NCBI GenBank assembly: GCA_947177825.1
Contig: CAMWWA010000030.1
Location: 1 to 10,632 of the forward strand
DNA length: 10,632 nucleotides
Direction: 5' to 3'
DNA from: an uncultured Clostridia bacterium
GTDB lineage: Bacteria; Bacillota; Clostridia; Christensenellales; Borkfalkiaceae
The first letter of the stretch is position 1. Each line of letters starts with the position of its first letter. Shown in pieces: positions 1 through 7,057 of the stretch. The position numbers were made by a program, and so were the translations under genes. The notes beneath the pieces are model-generated. The model made no database searches and was not told where the DNA came from. It was given only the letters and a program-made list of their open reading frames with translations.

Positions 1-446
1 GCTACATTTCACAGCTGGAAAACGACCTGACCTCCCCTTCGATTGCCACGCTTATGGATATTCTTGCGGCGCTTGGCACCGACCTTTCGGAATTTTTCCG
101 AAAAGAGGACGACCACAGGGTGACTTTTTCCGAAAACGACTTTATTGAAAAGCACGAGGACGGAATGGTTTTGAAGTGGATTATCCCCAACGCGCAGAAG
201 AATGAAATGGAGCCCGTGCTCGTAGAGTTGCTTCCGGGCGCTTCCACCTCCGTTGACTTTCCTCACGACGGCGAAGAGTTCGGTTACGTGCTTGACGGCA
301 AAATCTGCATAGCGTTGGGGGAAAGCAAATACGTCTGTAAAAAGGGCGAAACCTTCTATTACGAGGCAAGCAAATCCCACAGCATAAAGAACATAGGCAA
401 AACCTTGGCGCGCATACTTTGGGTATCCACCCCGCCCAATTTTTAA
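1..446 (+). CDS. XRE-family transcriptional regulator with C-terminal cupin domain (5' end missing)
   Basis: The reading frame is open from base 3 to a TAA at 444-446, giving 147 visible residues; the real start lies before the window. The first visible residues, YISQLENDLTSPS, are the recognition helix and following turn of an HTH_3/XRE DNA-binding domain, so about 30-45 residues are missing. The C-terminal half, from about visible residue 55, is a small cupin barrel with the typical HDGEEFGYVLDGKI run and, later, a KGETFYYEASKSHSIKN run. XRE-cupin proteins of the PuuR type regulate polyamine and related small-molecule genes, the cupin being the likely ligand sensor. Only 12 bases separate it from potA, so it probably regulates its own operon with the transporter genes. 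That role is inferred from position; the ligand and the direction of control are not visible. An ATG at 54 exists but lies inside the HTH domain and is not the start. Confidence 0.9.
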   Translation, partial: YISQLENDLTSPSIATLMDILAALGTDLSEFFRKEDDHRVTFSENDFIEKHEDGMVLKWIIPNAQKNEMEPVLVELLPGASTSVDFPHDGEEFGYVLDGKICIALGESKYVCKKGETFYYEASKSHSIKNIGKTLARILWVSTPPNF

Positions 447-458
447 GGAGAATACGCA

Positions 459-1967
459 ATGGAAAACAATAACATTATCGAGCTTATAAACGTCAGAAAA
501 GAATTCGACGACGAGACTGTTGCCGTCGATAACTTTAATCTTGAAGTTAAAAAGGGTGAATTCGTGACCTTTTTGGGACCTTCGGGCTGCGGCAAGACGA
601 CCACTTTGCGTATGATTGCGGGTTTCGAATTACCCACTTCGGGCGAAATTTTACTTAACGGCGAGGACATAAGCAAGCTTCCGCCCAACAGACGCCCCGT
701 TAACACGGTGTTCCAGAAGTACGCCCTCTTCCCCCACCTGAATGTCTATGAAAACATAGCTTTCGGACTGCGCCTTAAAAGGACGGAAATTACCGTTAAA
801 GATAAGAAAGGCAACGAGCGCATCAAAAAGCAAAAACTGAGCAAAGCGGACATTGACGCTAAGGTTAAAAAGGCGCTTGAAATCGTAGACCTGGAAGGTT
901 TTGAAAAGCGAAGCGTTTCTACACTTTCGGGCGGACAGCAGCAGCGAATTGCCATTGCCCGCGCAATTGTCAATCAACCCGAAATACTTCTTTTAGACGA
1001 ACCGCTCGGCGCGCTCGATTTGAAGATGCGCAAGGAAATGCAAATCGAACTTAAAAACATGCACAAAAAATTGGGCATTACTTTTATTTACGTAACGCAC
1101 GACCAGGAAGAAGCTTTGACCATGTCGGATAAAATCGTCGTAATTAACGACGGCGAAATTCAGCAGATAGGCACTCCCACCGAGATATACAACGAGCCCG
1201 TGAATACCTTCGTTGCGGACTTTATAGGCGAAAGCAACATTTTCAACGGCACGGTGACGGGCAAATTGAAAGTAAAATTCTGCGGAGCCACATTTAACTG
1301 TCTGGACGATTTCGAGATAAACGATATGGTTGACGTTGTTGTTCGTCCCGAAGACATAAAAATCTGCGCTCCTAACGAAGGTCAGTTAAAGGGCACGGTC
1401 ATTTCAACCGTGTTCAAGGGCGTGCACTACGAAATTACCGTGCAGGTCGGCAAGTTCGAAATTGTTATTCAAAGCACCTCCTGCGCGGAAGTCGGCGCAA
1501 AAATCGGCATGAGAATCGAGCCCGACGGTATTCACCTGATGCGCAAGGTATATACGGTAAACAAATACATAGGCACGATAACCAAAAACAATACGGTTGA
1601 ATTCGGCGACGGTGAATTCGAGTGCGACGTAACGCAGCTCTATCCCGGCTCCACTATCGACGAGGAGGGTTATTTAATCACCGCACAGGGCGAACAGATA
1701 GACCTTACGGGTGTTGAAGTCGAGGTTGAAGTCGACACGCACGACATCGAGATGAGCGACGACAAGACCGCAGGCGGCGCCGTGGGCACGATTATTTCCA
1801 TGATTTACAAGGGCGACCACTACCGCTATATCGTGCGTACCGAGGAGAACGAAGAAGATTACGTTCTGTCCTGCCCCGATTTGTGGAATACTGACGACAC
1901 CGTCAGCCTCGTCATTGCAAAGGATAAGATTAAGCTTAAATTGAAGCCGACGGAGGAAACAAAGTGA
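459..1967 (+). CDS. potA: Spermidine/putrescine ABC transporter ATP-binding protein, with extended C-terminus
   Basis: This is the cytoplasmic ATPase that powers polyamine import through PotBC. An AAGGAG at 445-450 fixes the ATG at 459. All nucleotide-binding motifs are intact: Walker A GPSGCGKT (40-47), Q-loop Q86, signature LSGGQ (156-160), Walker B LLLDEP (177-182), D-loop ending at D187 and switch H214. The [13 protein letters not shown] segment is typical of the PotA/CysA/MalK class. A lysine-rich stretch at about 109-132 makes the helical subdomain longer than usual. The protein has 502 residues against about 360-380 for typical PotA. The excess is explained by a second copy of the C-terminal TOBE-type regulatory domain: about 260-363 and about 368-495 align, most clearly [15 protein letters not shown] against [15 protein letters not shown]. 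Assignment to polyamines rests on the complete potABCD context. The stop overlaps the potB start. Confidence 0.95.
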   Translation: MENNNIIELINVRKEFDDETVAVDNFNLEVKKGEFVTFLGPSGCGKTTTLRMIAGFELPTSGEILLNGEDISKLPPNRRPVNTVFQKYALFPHLNVYENIAFGLRLKRTEITVKDKKGNERIKKQKLSKADIDAKVKKALEIVDLEGFEKRSVSTLSGGQQQRIAIARAIVNQPEILLLDEPLGALDLKMRKEMQIELKNMHKKLGITFIYVTHDQEEALTMSDKIVVINDGEIQQIGTPTEIYNEPVNTFVADFIGESNIFNGTVTGKLKVKFCGATFNCLDDFEINDMVDVVVRPEDIKICAPNEGQLKGTVISTVFKGVHYEITVQVGKFEIVIQSTSCAEVGAKIGMRIEPDGIHLMRKVYTVNKYIGTITKNNTVEFGDGEFECDVTQLYPGSTIDEEGYLITAQGEQIDLTGVEVEVEVDTHDIEMSDDKTAGGAVGTIISMIYKGDHYRYIVRTEENEEDYVLSCPDLWNTDDTVSLVIAKDKIKLKLKPTEETK

Positions 1968-2764
1968 AACTCAAACTCCGTTTTTCAAGAAGCCAGCTTT
2001 GCCTGCCTTACGCGGTATTTCTTATACTGTTCGTAATTGCGCCACTGCTTGTAATAATTTACTATGCGTTCACAAACGGTCAGGGTAAGTTTACGTTCGA
2101 TAATTTTACAAACTTTTTTGCCAACAGCAATACCATCGGCACGCTGCTTTACAGTCTGCTGCTTTCGCTGACGACGACGGTAATCTGCCTTATTATCGCA
2201 TACCCCACCGCCTATATTCTGGCGCGTAGCGGATTTAAAAAGCAATACGTTCTGCTTATGTTGTTTATTTTACCTATGTGGATAAACTTCACGTTGCGTA
2301 TTACGGCATTAAAAGAGGTTCTGACAGTTCTGGAAGGCAACATCTCGCTTCATCCTTTCCTTAATTCGGTTATAGGAATGACGTACGACTTTTTGCCGTT
2401 TATGATTTTGCCGCTGTACACTTCCTTTCTTAAACTGGATAAAAATCTTTTGGAAGCGGCGTCCGACCTGGGCGCAAACAAATTCATTGTATTCCTGCGC
2501 GTGACTCTACCCCTTTCCGTGCCCGGAATAGTTTCGGGCATAACGATGGTGCTTCTGCCCTCCATGACCAATTACGTCGTTCTGGATATGCTTTATAACA
2601 GCACCTATATAATGGGCAGCCTTATCGGCAGTTATTTCAGCGCTTACGACTGGCACAACGGCTCGATGATTTCGTTAGTGCTTCTGATTATTATTTTTAT
2701 TGTGACTTTGGTAACCAACAGGTTCAGCGATAAGGACAGCGATTCAAGGAGGACGGTTTTATGA
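1964..2764 (+). CDS. potB: Spermidine/putrescine ABC transporter permease PotB
   Basis: This is one of the two membrane subunits forming the polyamine channel. It has 266 residues, near the family norm, with about six hydrophobic helices; the first is at about 15-35 and the last at about 235-252. The EAA loop that docks on the ATPase is present (E164-A165-A166 with G170, followed by a conserved LP and PGI). The start is GTG at 1964, overlapping the potA TGA in a GTGA arrangement, with GGAGG at 1952-1956 as ribosome binding site inside the end of potA. It is therefore translationally coupled to potA. The short hydrophilic tail after residue 253 is rich in charged residues and presumably cytoplasmic. 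First position among the two permeases and similarity to PotB-type sequences support PotB rather than PotC; the two are homologous. Confidence 0.93.
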   Translation: MKLKLRFSRSQLCLPYAVFLILFVIAPLLVIIYYAFTNGQGKFTFDNFTNFFANSNTIGTLLYSLLLSLTTTVICLIIAYPTAYILARSGFKKQYVLLMLFILPMWINFTLRITALKEVLTVLEGNISLHPFLNSVIGMTYDFLPFMILPLYTSFLKLDKNLLEAASDLGANKFIVFLRVTLPLSVPGIVSGITMVLLPSMTNYVVLDMLYNSTYIMGSLIGSYFSAYDWHNGSMISLVLLIIIFIVTLVTNRFSDKDSDSRRTVL

Positions 2765-3561
2765 AAAAAGCTTTTTCATGCGTCTGGCTCGGTATCATAC
2801 TCGCTTTGACTTATCTGCCCATACTTATTATTGCGGTATACAGCTTTACCGATGCGAATATGGTCGGCGGCAGCATATCTTCGGGGTCGTTCGAAAACTA
2901 TATCAACCTGTTCAAAAACGACGAACTGCGCAATATGATTTTCGGGACCGTACTGCTTGCCGTCGGCTCCGCACTGCTTGCAACCATTCTGGCAACACTC
3001 GGCGCAATAGGCGCACACTATTCAAAACGCACGCAAAGAGCCGTGCTGAACGTTGCAAACCAGGTTCCCGTTGTAAACGCAGACGTCGTTACCGGTTTTT
3101 CGGTATGCGTACTTCTGATAATCCTGCTGGGCATCGGAAAGGATACATTCGTTCCGCTTGTAATCGGTCACGTGGTGTTGTGCGCACCTTTCGTATATCT
3201 TTCGATAATTCCCAAGCTCAAACAGCTTGACAACAACCTTTACGAAGCGGCGCTCGATTTGGGCGCAACGCCCGCGCAGGCATTGTTTAAGGTGGTTTTA
3301 CCCCAGCTTATCCCCGGAATACTTTCGGGCTTTATGCTTGCGGTAACGCTGTCGCTTGACGACTACTTTATAACGACCTACACCAAACCTTCGACTTTCG
3401 ATACGATAAGCACTTACGTGGTCAACGCAACCAAGGGCAGCCAGACCGAAGTCAAAACGGCGCTTTGGGCGCTGAGCACCCTCATATTCCTGCTGGTCGT
3501 AATAATCGTAGTTGTAATGAACGTGCTTTCGGCACGGCGCAAGGAGAAAACAAAGAAGTGA
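2761..3561 (+). CDS. potC: Spermidine/putrescine ABC transporter permease PotC
   Basis: This is the second channel subunit of the polyamine importer, 266 residues with about six membrane helices (first at about 8-28, last at about 236-254). The EAA loop is E162-A163-A164 with G168, then a conserved LPQLIPGI run, and the conserved SLDDY follows at about 198-202, as in other PotC proteins. The ATG at 2761 overlaps the potB stop as ATGA, with AAGGAGG at 2746-2752 inside potB. The C-terminus is strongly basic (ARRKEKTKK), consistent with a cytoplasmic end. The last codons contain the potD ribosome binding site. A long open frame at 2778-3230 in another frame is a shadow and was not annotated. Confidence 0.93.
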   Translation: MKKAFSCVWLGIILALTYLPILIIAVYSFTDANMVGGSISSGSFENYINLFKNDELRNMIFGTVLLAVGSALLATILATLGAIGAHYSKRTQRAVLNVANQVPVVNADVVTGFSVCVLLIILLGIGKDTFVPLVIGHVVLCAPFVYLSIIPKLKQLDNNLYEAALDLGATPAQALFKVVLPQLIPGILSGFMLAVTLSLDDYFITTYTKPSTFDTISTYVVNATKGSQTEVKTALWALSTLIFLLVVIIVVVMNVLSARRKEKTKK

Positions 3562-5081
3562 AAAAACTGCCTAAATTATTATGCACGGCTGCAGCCGCAG
3601 GCGCTCTCGCCTTTGCCGCGCTCCCTCTCTCCGCGTGTGCCAAAAACTCGAACGAACTCGTTTTGCGCGTTTCCAACTGGGAAGAATATATCGACCTCGG
3701 CGACTGGGATGACGACGAACTCATTGGCATTGACAATCCTTACGACGCCGAAGCGGACGGCATTATCGGCTTAAACAGCATGGTCGACGACTTTACCGAG
3801 TGGTTCAACGGCGGCGACTACGGCTTTAAAGTCAAGGTTGAATATTCGACTTTCGGCACTAACGAAGATTTGTACAACCGCTTGAACTTGGGCGATAAAT
3901 ATGACCTTGTCTGCCCCTCAGACTATATGATTATGCAGCTTATGCGCGAGGACAAACTGCAAAAATTTTCGAGCGAATTTTTTGACCGAAATCAGCCCGA
4001 CAACTACTATGCAAACAACGTATCCGAGTTCATCACCGAAAAATTTGAAGAGTTCGGTGGCAACGAGTACGCGGCAGGTTATATGTGGGGCACGACGGGC
4101 GTCGTTTATAATCCCGAAAAAGTTGACGTTGAGGACGTTAAAACCTGGAATATTTTAAGAAACGAAAAGTACGCAAGACAAGTTACCATTAAAGATAACG
4201 TCCGCGACTCCTACTTCCCCACGCTCGGAATATTGAACTCCGAACAGTTGATTTCGGGCGAAGGCAATGCCGACGAACTGCTAAACAACACGGACGACGA
4301 AACAATCGAAGCCGCATTACAGATTTTGAAGGAAATCAAGGAAAACGTTTACTCGTTCGAAACGGACAGCGGCAAAGCCGATATGATTACCGGCAAAGTG
4401 GTTGCCAACTACCAGTGGTCGGGCGACGCGGTGTTTATTATGGACGAAGCGGAAGCCGACGACAATAACCCCACCGAGCTTTGGTATTCCGTTCCAGACG
4501 AATGTACGAACCTTTGGTTTGACGGATGGGTTATGCTTAAAGACGGCATAAACGGTGACGAGCGCAAGCAAATCGCCGCGGAAGCGTTTGTCAACTTTTT
4601 ATCCAGACCCGATAACGCAATCCGGAATATGTACTACATAGGCTACACCTCCGCCATTGCAGGCGACACCGTACACGATTATCTTGACTGGAACTACGGC
4701 TTGGACGCGAGCGAAGAAACCGAAACGGAAACTTACAGCTATGACGTTTCAAACTTTTTCGGCGAAGGCGCCGCCCCGATTATCGTTGACAGAGCCACTC
4801 TCGAAATAGGCGACAACGGCGAAATAAACCGCGGCAGACAGCTGTTTACCCAATATCCTCCTGAAAACATTACCAAAAGAAGCGTTATTATGGAAGACTT
4901 CGGCGACAGGCTTTCGGAAATAAATCAGATGTGGATAAACGTAAGATGTCTGGACGTTAAAGACTTTAACCCCGCCGTGGTGTGGTCGGTTGTTGCAATA
5001 GTGCTTGCAGGGGCGGTTGCGATATGCTTATATAAGTTCCGATATCAGATATTTTACAGACGTAAAGAAAATAAAGATTAA
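3558..5081 (+). CDS. potD: Polyamine-binding lipoprotein PotD with an additional C-terminal membrane anchor
   Basis: This is the extracellular substrate-binding protein of the importer. I chose GTG at 3558 because it overlaps the potC stop as GTGA, has AAGGAG at 3541-3546, and starts directly with a lipoprotein signal (KK, hydrophobic stretch, LSAC lipobox with C27). The alternative ATG at 3465 would add a charged leader that spoils the signal. Polyamine-site residues of E. coli PotD appear conserved by eye: W41 in NWEEY, S121 and Y123 in PSDY, D213, W287 in YQWSG, W320 and D322 in LWFDG, and Y363 in IGYTS. The protein has 507 residues against about 350 in E. coli. Extra parts are an acidic insert at about 46-75, a C-terminal extension from about 380, and a transmembrane helix at 473-492 followed by a basic tail (RRKENKD). 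Positive-inside logic puts the tail in the cytoplasm, so the protein would be held at both ends. Spermidine versus putrescine preference cannot be told. Confidence 0.93.
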   Translation: MKKLPKLLCTAAAAGALAFAALPLSACAKNSNELVLRVSNWEEYIDLGDWDDDELIGIDNPYDAEADGIIGLNSMVDDFTEWFNGGDYGFKVKVEYSTFGTNEDLYNRLNLGDKYDLVCPSDYMIMQLMREDKLQKFSSEFFDRNQPDNYYANNVSEFITEKFEEFGGNEYAAGYMWGTTGVVYNPEKVDVEDVKTWNILRNEKYARQVTIKDNVRDSYFPTLGILNSEQLISGEGNADELLNNTDDETIEAALQILKEIKENVYSFETDSGKADMITGKVVANYQWSGDAVFIMDEAEADDNNPTELWYSVPDECTNLWFDGWVMLKDGINGDERKQIAAEAFVNFLSRPDNAIRNMYYIGYTSAIAGDTVHDYLDWNYGLDASEETETETYSYDVSNFFGEGAAPIIVDRATLEIGDNGEINRGRQLFTQYPPENITKRSVIMEDFGDRLSEINQMWINVRCLDVKDFNPAVVWSVVAIVLAGAVAICLYKFRYQIFYRRKENKD

Positions 5082-5087
5082 CAAATA

Positions 5088-5114
5088 GAGCCCCGCGCTT
5101 TCAGCGCGGGGCTC
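5088..5114. terminator. Hairpin terminator between convergent potD and small membrane protein gene
   Basis: A perfect 12-bp GC-rich stem (5088-5099 with 5103-5114) closes on a 3-base TTC loop. It starts 7 bases after the potD stop and ends 6 bases before the stop of the minus-strand gene. There is no clean T-run on the plus side; on the minus side the following bases are T-rich (tatttgttaat). It probably ends both transcripts, the minus one more convincingly. Confidence 0.75.
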
Positions 5115-5120
5115 ATAACG

Positions 5121-5453
5121 TTAATTGGATAAAGAATTATTCCTACAGCCGTTCACAAACGTGGTTATGCGGTAACGGCAAAACCCCGTGCCTATATTTA
5201 CAACTATGGGCACCTCGCAAAGCAAACCCTGCAATTTTGCTGTATACATATACCAGGACCTGATTTCGTCCACAACTGTTCCGTCAATTTTCAGTTGAGC
5301 GTATCCGTAACCTGTTATGACTTCAACGCTATGTCCGCTTATATTACTGGTCAAATGTTGTTTTGTGCCTACTACCGCCAACACAATAATTACGGCGATA
5401 AACCCCAAAAGCGGTAGTAAAATCAAAAACGGGATAAGAACTTCAATATGCAT
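5121..5453 (-). CDS. Small membrane-anchored protein of unknown function
   Basis: I do not recognise this 110-residue protein. Residues 6-28 form one strongly hydrophobic helix directly at the N-terminus, followed by about 80 residues that look beta-rich, with alternating hydrophobic and polar residues and the segments LKIDGTVVDE and YRITTFVNG. The likely picture is a single-pass protein with a small soluble beta domain; the topology is not certain. There are three cysteines in the C-terminal part (C79, C92, C103). Support for it being a real gene is good: the start at 5453 has an AGAGGA ribosome binding site at 5461-5466, a consensus extended -10 promoter lies just upstream, and a hairpin follows the stop. 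It appears monocistronic. Confidence 0.7.
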   Translation of the reverse strand: MHIEVLIPFLILLPLLGFIAVIIVLAVVGTKQHLTSNISGHSVEVITGYGYAQLKIDGTVVDEIRSWYMYTAKLQGLLCEVPIVVNIGTGFCRYRITTFVNGCRNNSLSN

Positions 5454-5478
5454 TTGTATTTCCTCTCTTTACAATTAT

Positions 5479-5507
5479 ATTATATCAAACATTAAACCGA
5501 AGCACAA
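5479..5507 (-). promoter_or_regulatory. Sigma-A type extended -10 promoter for the small membrane protein gene
   Basis: On the minus strand, TTGTGC (5507-5502) is followed after 17 bases by a perfect TATAAT (5484-5479), with TG one base before the -10 box (extended -10). The predicted start of transcription, near 5472, leaves a leader of about 19 bases containing the AGAGGA ribosome binding site. Confidence 0.7.
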
Positions 5508-5552
5508 CGCTTAAATCTTGTATATTTTACGGAAAAGTTGAGGGTTTTACAC

Positions 5553-5583
5553 AAAAAATAAGCACGGAATTTTATCCGCGCTT
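5553..5583 (-). terminator. Rho-independent terminator of the tRNA-Gly transcript
   Basis: On the minus strand a 9-bp stem (5583-5575 with 5568-5560, one G-U pair) with a 6-base loop is followed by one A and then six Ts (5558-5553). It lies 8 bases beyond the CCA end of the tRNA, so it closes a short tRNA-only transcript and separates it from the next gene. Confidence 0.8.
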
Positions 5584-5590
5584 AAACTTT

Positions 5591-5665
5591 TGGAGCAGGC
5601 GACGGGAGTCGGACCCGCCGTAATCAGCTTGGGAAGCTGACGCCATACCGCTAGGCGACGCCTGC
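5591..5665 (-). tRNA. tRNA-Gly (anticodon CCC), CCA encoded
   Basis: The minus strand folds into a full cloverleaf of 75 bases. The acceptor stem is GCAGGCG with CGCCUGC, the D loop contains G18-G19, the anticodon stem is UCAGC with GCUGA around the loop UUCCCAA (anticodon CCC), the variable loop is UUACG, and the T stem is GCGGG with CCCGU. The discriminator base is U73 and CCA is encoded. CCC reads the glycine codon GGG. The T loop is UCCGACU, so position 55 is C where nearly all tRNAs have U (pseudouridine). Position 9 is C. Everything else is regular, so I call it a working glycine tRNA gene with an unusual T loop. It stands alone between its own promoter and terminator. Confidence 0.93.
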
Positions 5666-5676
5666 ACTACACAAAC

Positions 5677-5685
5677 AATATAGCA
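5677..5685 (-). promoter_or_regulatory. Extended -10 promoter element of tRNA-Gly
   Basis: TGCTATATT on the minus strand matches the extended -10 form TGnTATAAT with one mismatch. Transcription would begin near 5670, five bases before the mature tRNA. I see no good -35 box; the region upstream is a T- and A-rich tract. Confidence 0.5.
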
Positions 5686-5780
5686 TATTTTATTAAAAAA
5701 GAAAAGTAAAATTGCAAAAACTTTTGATTATGGTTTAAAAAAAGTGCCGCATGGTAAAAATCAATGCGGAGGAAGCAAAA

Positions 5781-7019
5781 ATGAACCCTATTCAAGAAAG
5801 ATGCAAAAGCCTAGAAAATAACTTTTTACCGCTGAGAAAGATGTATCCCAAAAGCTACAACAAGGACAAGACCTCTCCCTACACCAAAACGCGCGTAATA
5901 CTTATGAACGGAACGGAGTTCGAATCCGCCTGGTTTATGCACCAGTTTGCAAGGCATTGCGACGAGCCCGAAATACTCAAAGCATTGGCAATAGTGCGCA
6001 GACAGGAACAGCAGCAGCAAAAGCGCATAAGCTGTTTAAAGCCCATTAACGAAAGTATTCTGGAAACGACTATTGCATACGAGCAGCTTGCCGTAGACCT
6101 TACCGCCATTCTTGCAAAGAACGAAAAGGACGAAAACAATATAAAAGCGCTCAACTTTGCGCTTTTGGAGGACTTTGACCATCTGTACAGATATGCAAAT
6201 CTTCTGAAGATGGACAAGGGAATCGACGCGGACGTGCTTGTAGGCAAATATACGGAGATTATGCCCGGCAGGCCTACAATTGCCGAACACCGCTACCCCG
6301 CAGACGACTTGAAGCCGCATATGGTTGCCCAGGACGCCGACCTCTACTCCAAGCTGGTGGCTTCAACCATTACCGCCGCGGAGCAACAGACGATGAATTA
6401 TTATATGAATATCGCGCAGTGGTACAAAAACGAGTTGGGGCGCAAGCTTTACGCTGAAATTGCAATGATTGAGGAAGCGCACGTAACCCAGTACGAAAGC
6501 CTTAAAGACCCCAACCAGACCTGGCTTGAGCAATGGGTTATGCATGAGTATTGCGAATGTTGGCTGTACTATTCCGCTATGGAAGACGAACGCGACGCAA
6601 GCATAAAAAAGATTTGGACCGAACACTTCAAAATGGAAGTTTCACACTTAAAGACTGCGGTAAAACTGTTGAAAAAGTATGAAAATAAAACTTTTGAATC
6701 GGTATGCGGCAGCGGAGAATTTCCCAAACTTTTAAAGTTGGGCGAAAACAAGGACTATATAAGACGCGTTTTGGGAAGCACGGTAACGTTGACGGCAGAC
6801 GAGCTTGACTACCGAGATATTGAAAAAATTCCAGACGACCACCGCTATTTCGACTATCAGAAATATATGGGCAACCCCGACAGAAACCCCTCCCACCTCG
6901 TCATTGAAAAGGCGATTAAAAAATGGGGCAAGGACTACCGCTATCAGGACAGCGACCACCCTATTAAGGAGCTGCGCGACAGAAAAAAAGACAACGTGCA
7001 CATTGCCCGCACGAAATAA
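5781..7019 (+). CDS. Predicted ferritin-like (possibly di-iron) helical protein, uncharacterised
   Basis: I do not recognise a named family. I prefer the ATG at 5781 (412 residues) because GGAGG at 5768-5772 lies 8 bases before it; the in-frame ATG at 5751 has no ribosome binding site. From about residue 60 to 300 the protein looks all-helical and carries ferritin/rubrerythrin-like metal-site patterns: DFDHLYRYANL (D131, H134, Y138) and EEAHVTQYESL (E231, H234, Y238), both of the form [DE]xxHxxxYxxL, and a third ExxH, EVSH (E286, H289). Each is preceded by a helix with a candidate ligand (E101, E201, E256 or E259). That gives up to three Glu-helix/ExxH-helix pairs, where a normal ferritin-like bundle has two. 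The C-terminal 110 residues are polar, rich in D, H, K and Y, and have no motif I know. There is no signal peptide, so it is presumably cytoplasmic. An iron-binding or oxidative-stress role is inference from the pattern only. Confidence 0.8.
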   Translation: MNPIQERCKSLENNFLPLRKMYPKSYNKDKTSPYTKTRVILMNGTEFESAWFMHQFARHCDEPEILKALAIVRRQEQQQQKRISCLKPINESILETTIAYEQLAVDLTAILAKNEKDENNIKALNFALLEDFDHLYRYANLLKMDKGIDADVLVGKYTEIMPGRPTIAEHRYPADDLKPHMVAQDADLYSKLVASTITAAEQQTMNYYMNIAQWYKNELGRKLYAEIAMIEEAHVTQYESLKDPNQTWLEQWVMHEYCECWLYYSAMEDERDASIKKIWTEHFKMEVSHLKTAVKLLKKYENKTFESVCGSGEFPKLLKLGENKDYIRRVLGSTVTLTADELDYRDIEKIPDDHRYFDYQKYMGNPDRNPSHLVIEKAIKKWGKDYRYQDSDHPIKELRDRKKDNVHIARTK

Positions 7020-7023
7020 AATC

Positions 7024-7057
7024 AATGCGCCGAAACATATCAGTTCTTCGGCGCATT
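7024..7057. terminator. Terminator between convergent genes, overlapping the DUF5662 stop
   Basis: An 11-bp perfect stem (7024-7034 with 7047-7057) and 12-base loop begins 4 bases after the stop at 7019. On the plus strand it runs into TTTTTATTTTTCTTTTT, a good rho-independent signal. The stop codon of the minus-strand gene (7042-7040) lies in the loop, and its last codons form one arm of the stem. On the minus strand the stem is followed by the T-rich tgattttattt, so it may act both ways. Confidence 0.8.

Noticed and set aside
9..380. Minus-strand open frame of 123 residues opposite the regulator
   Set aside because: It lies entirely opposite a clear HTH-cupin gene, has no recognisable domain and no ribosome binding site worth noting.
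2778..3230. 150-residue open frame in another plus frame within potC
   Set aside because: It is a shadow of potC: arginine- and cysteine-rich composition, no ribosome binding site, and fully covered by a confident gene.
3465..3557. In-frame ATG at 3465 that would lengthen PotD by 31 residues
   Set aside because: It lies deep inside potC and would put charged residues ahead of an obvious lipoprotein signal. GTG at 3558 has the ribosome binding site and the GTGA overlap seen at the potA-potB junction.
5454..5590. Gene-free stretch between the small membrane protein gene and tRNA-Gly, checked for a riboswitch or small RNA
   Set aside because: It is fully explained by a ribosome binding site, a promoter and the tRNA terminator; no further conserved structure is visible.
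5688..5750. Possible plus-strand promoter for the ferritin-like gene (TTGCAA about 16 bases before TTTAAA)
   Set aside because: The match is weak and the region is generally A- and T-rich. A promoter must lie here because the tRNA is divergent, but I cannot place it.
5751..5780. ATG at 5751 as start of the ferritin-like gene
   Set aside because: No Shine-Dalgarno precedes it, while GGAGG is placed ideally for the ATG at 5781. The 10 extra residues add nothing recognisable, though the longer form cannot be fully excluded.
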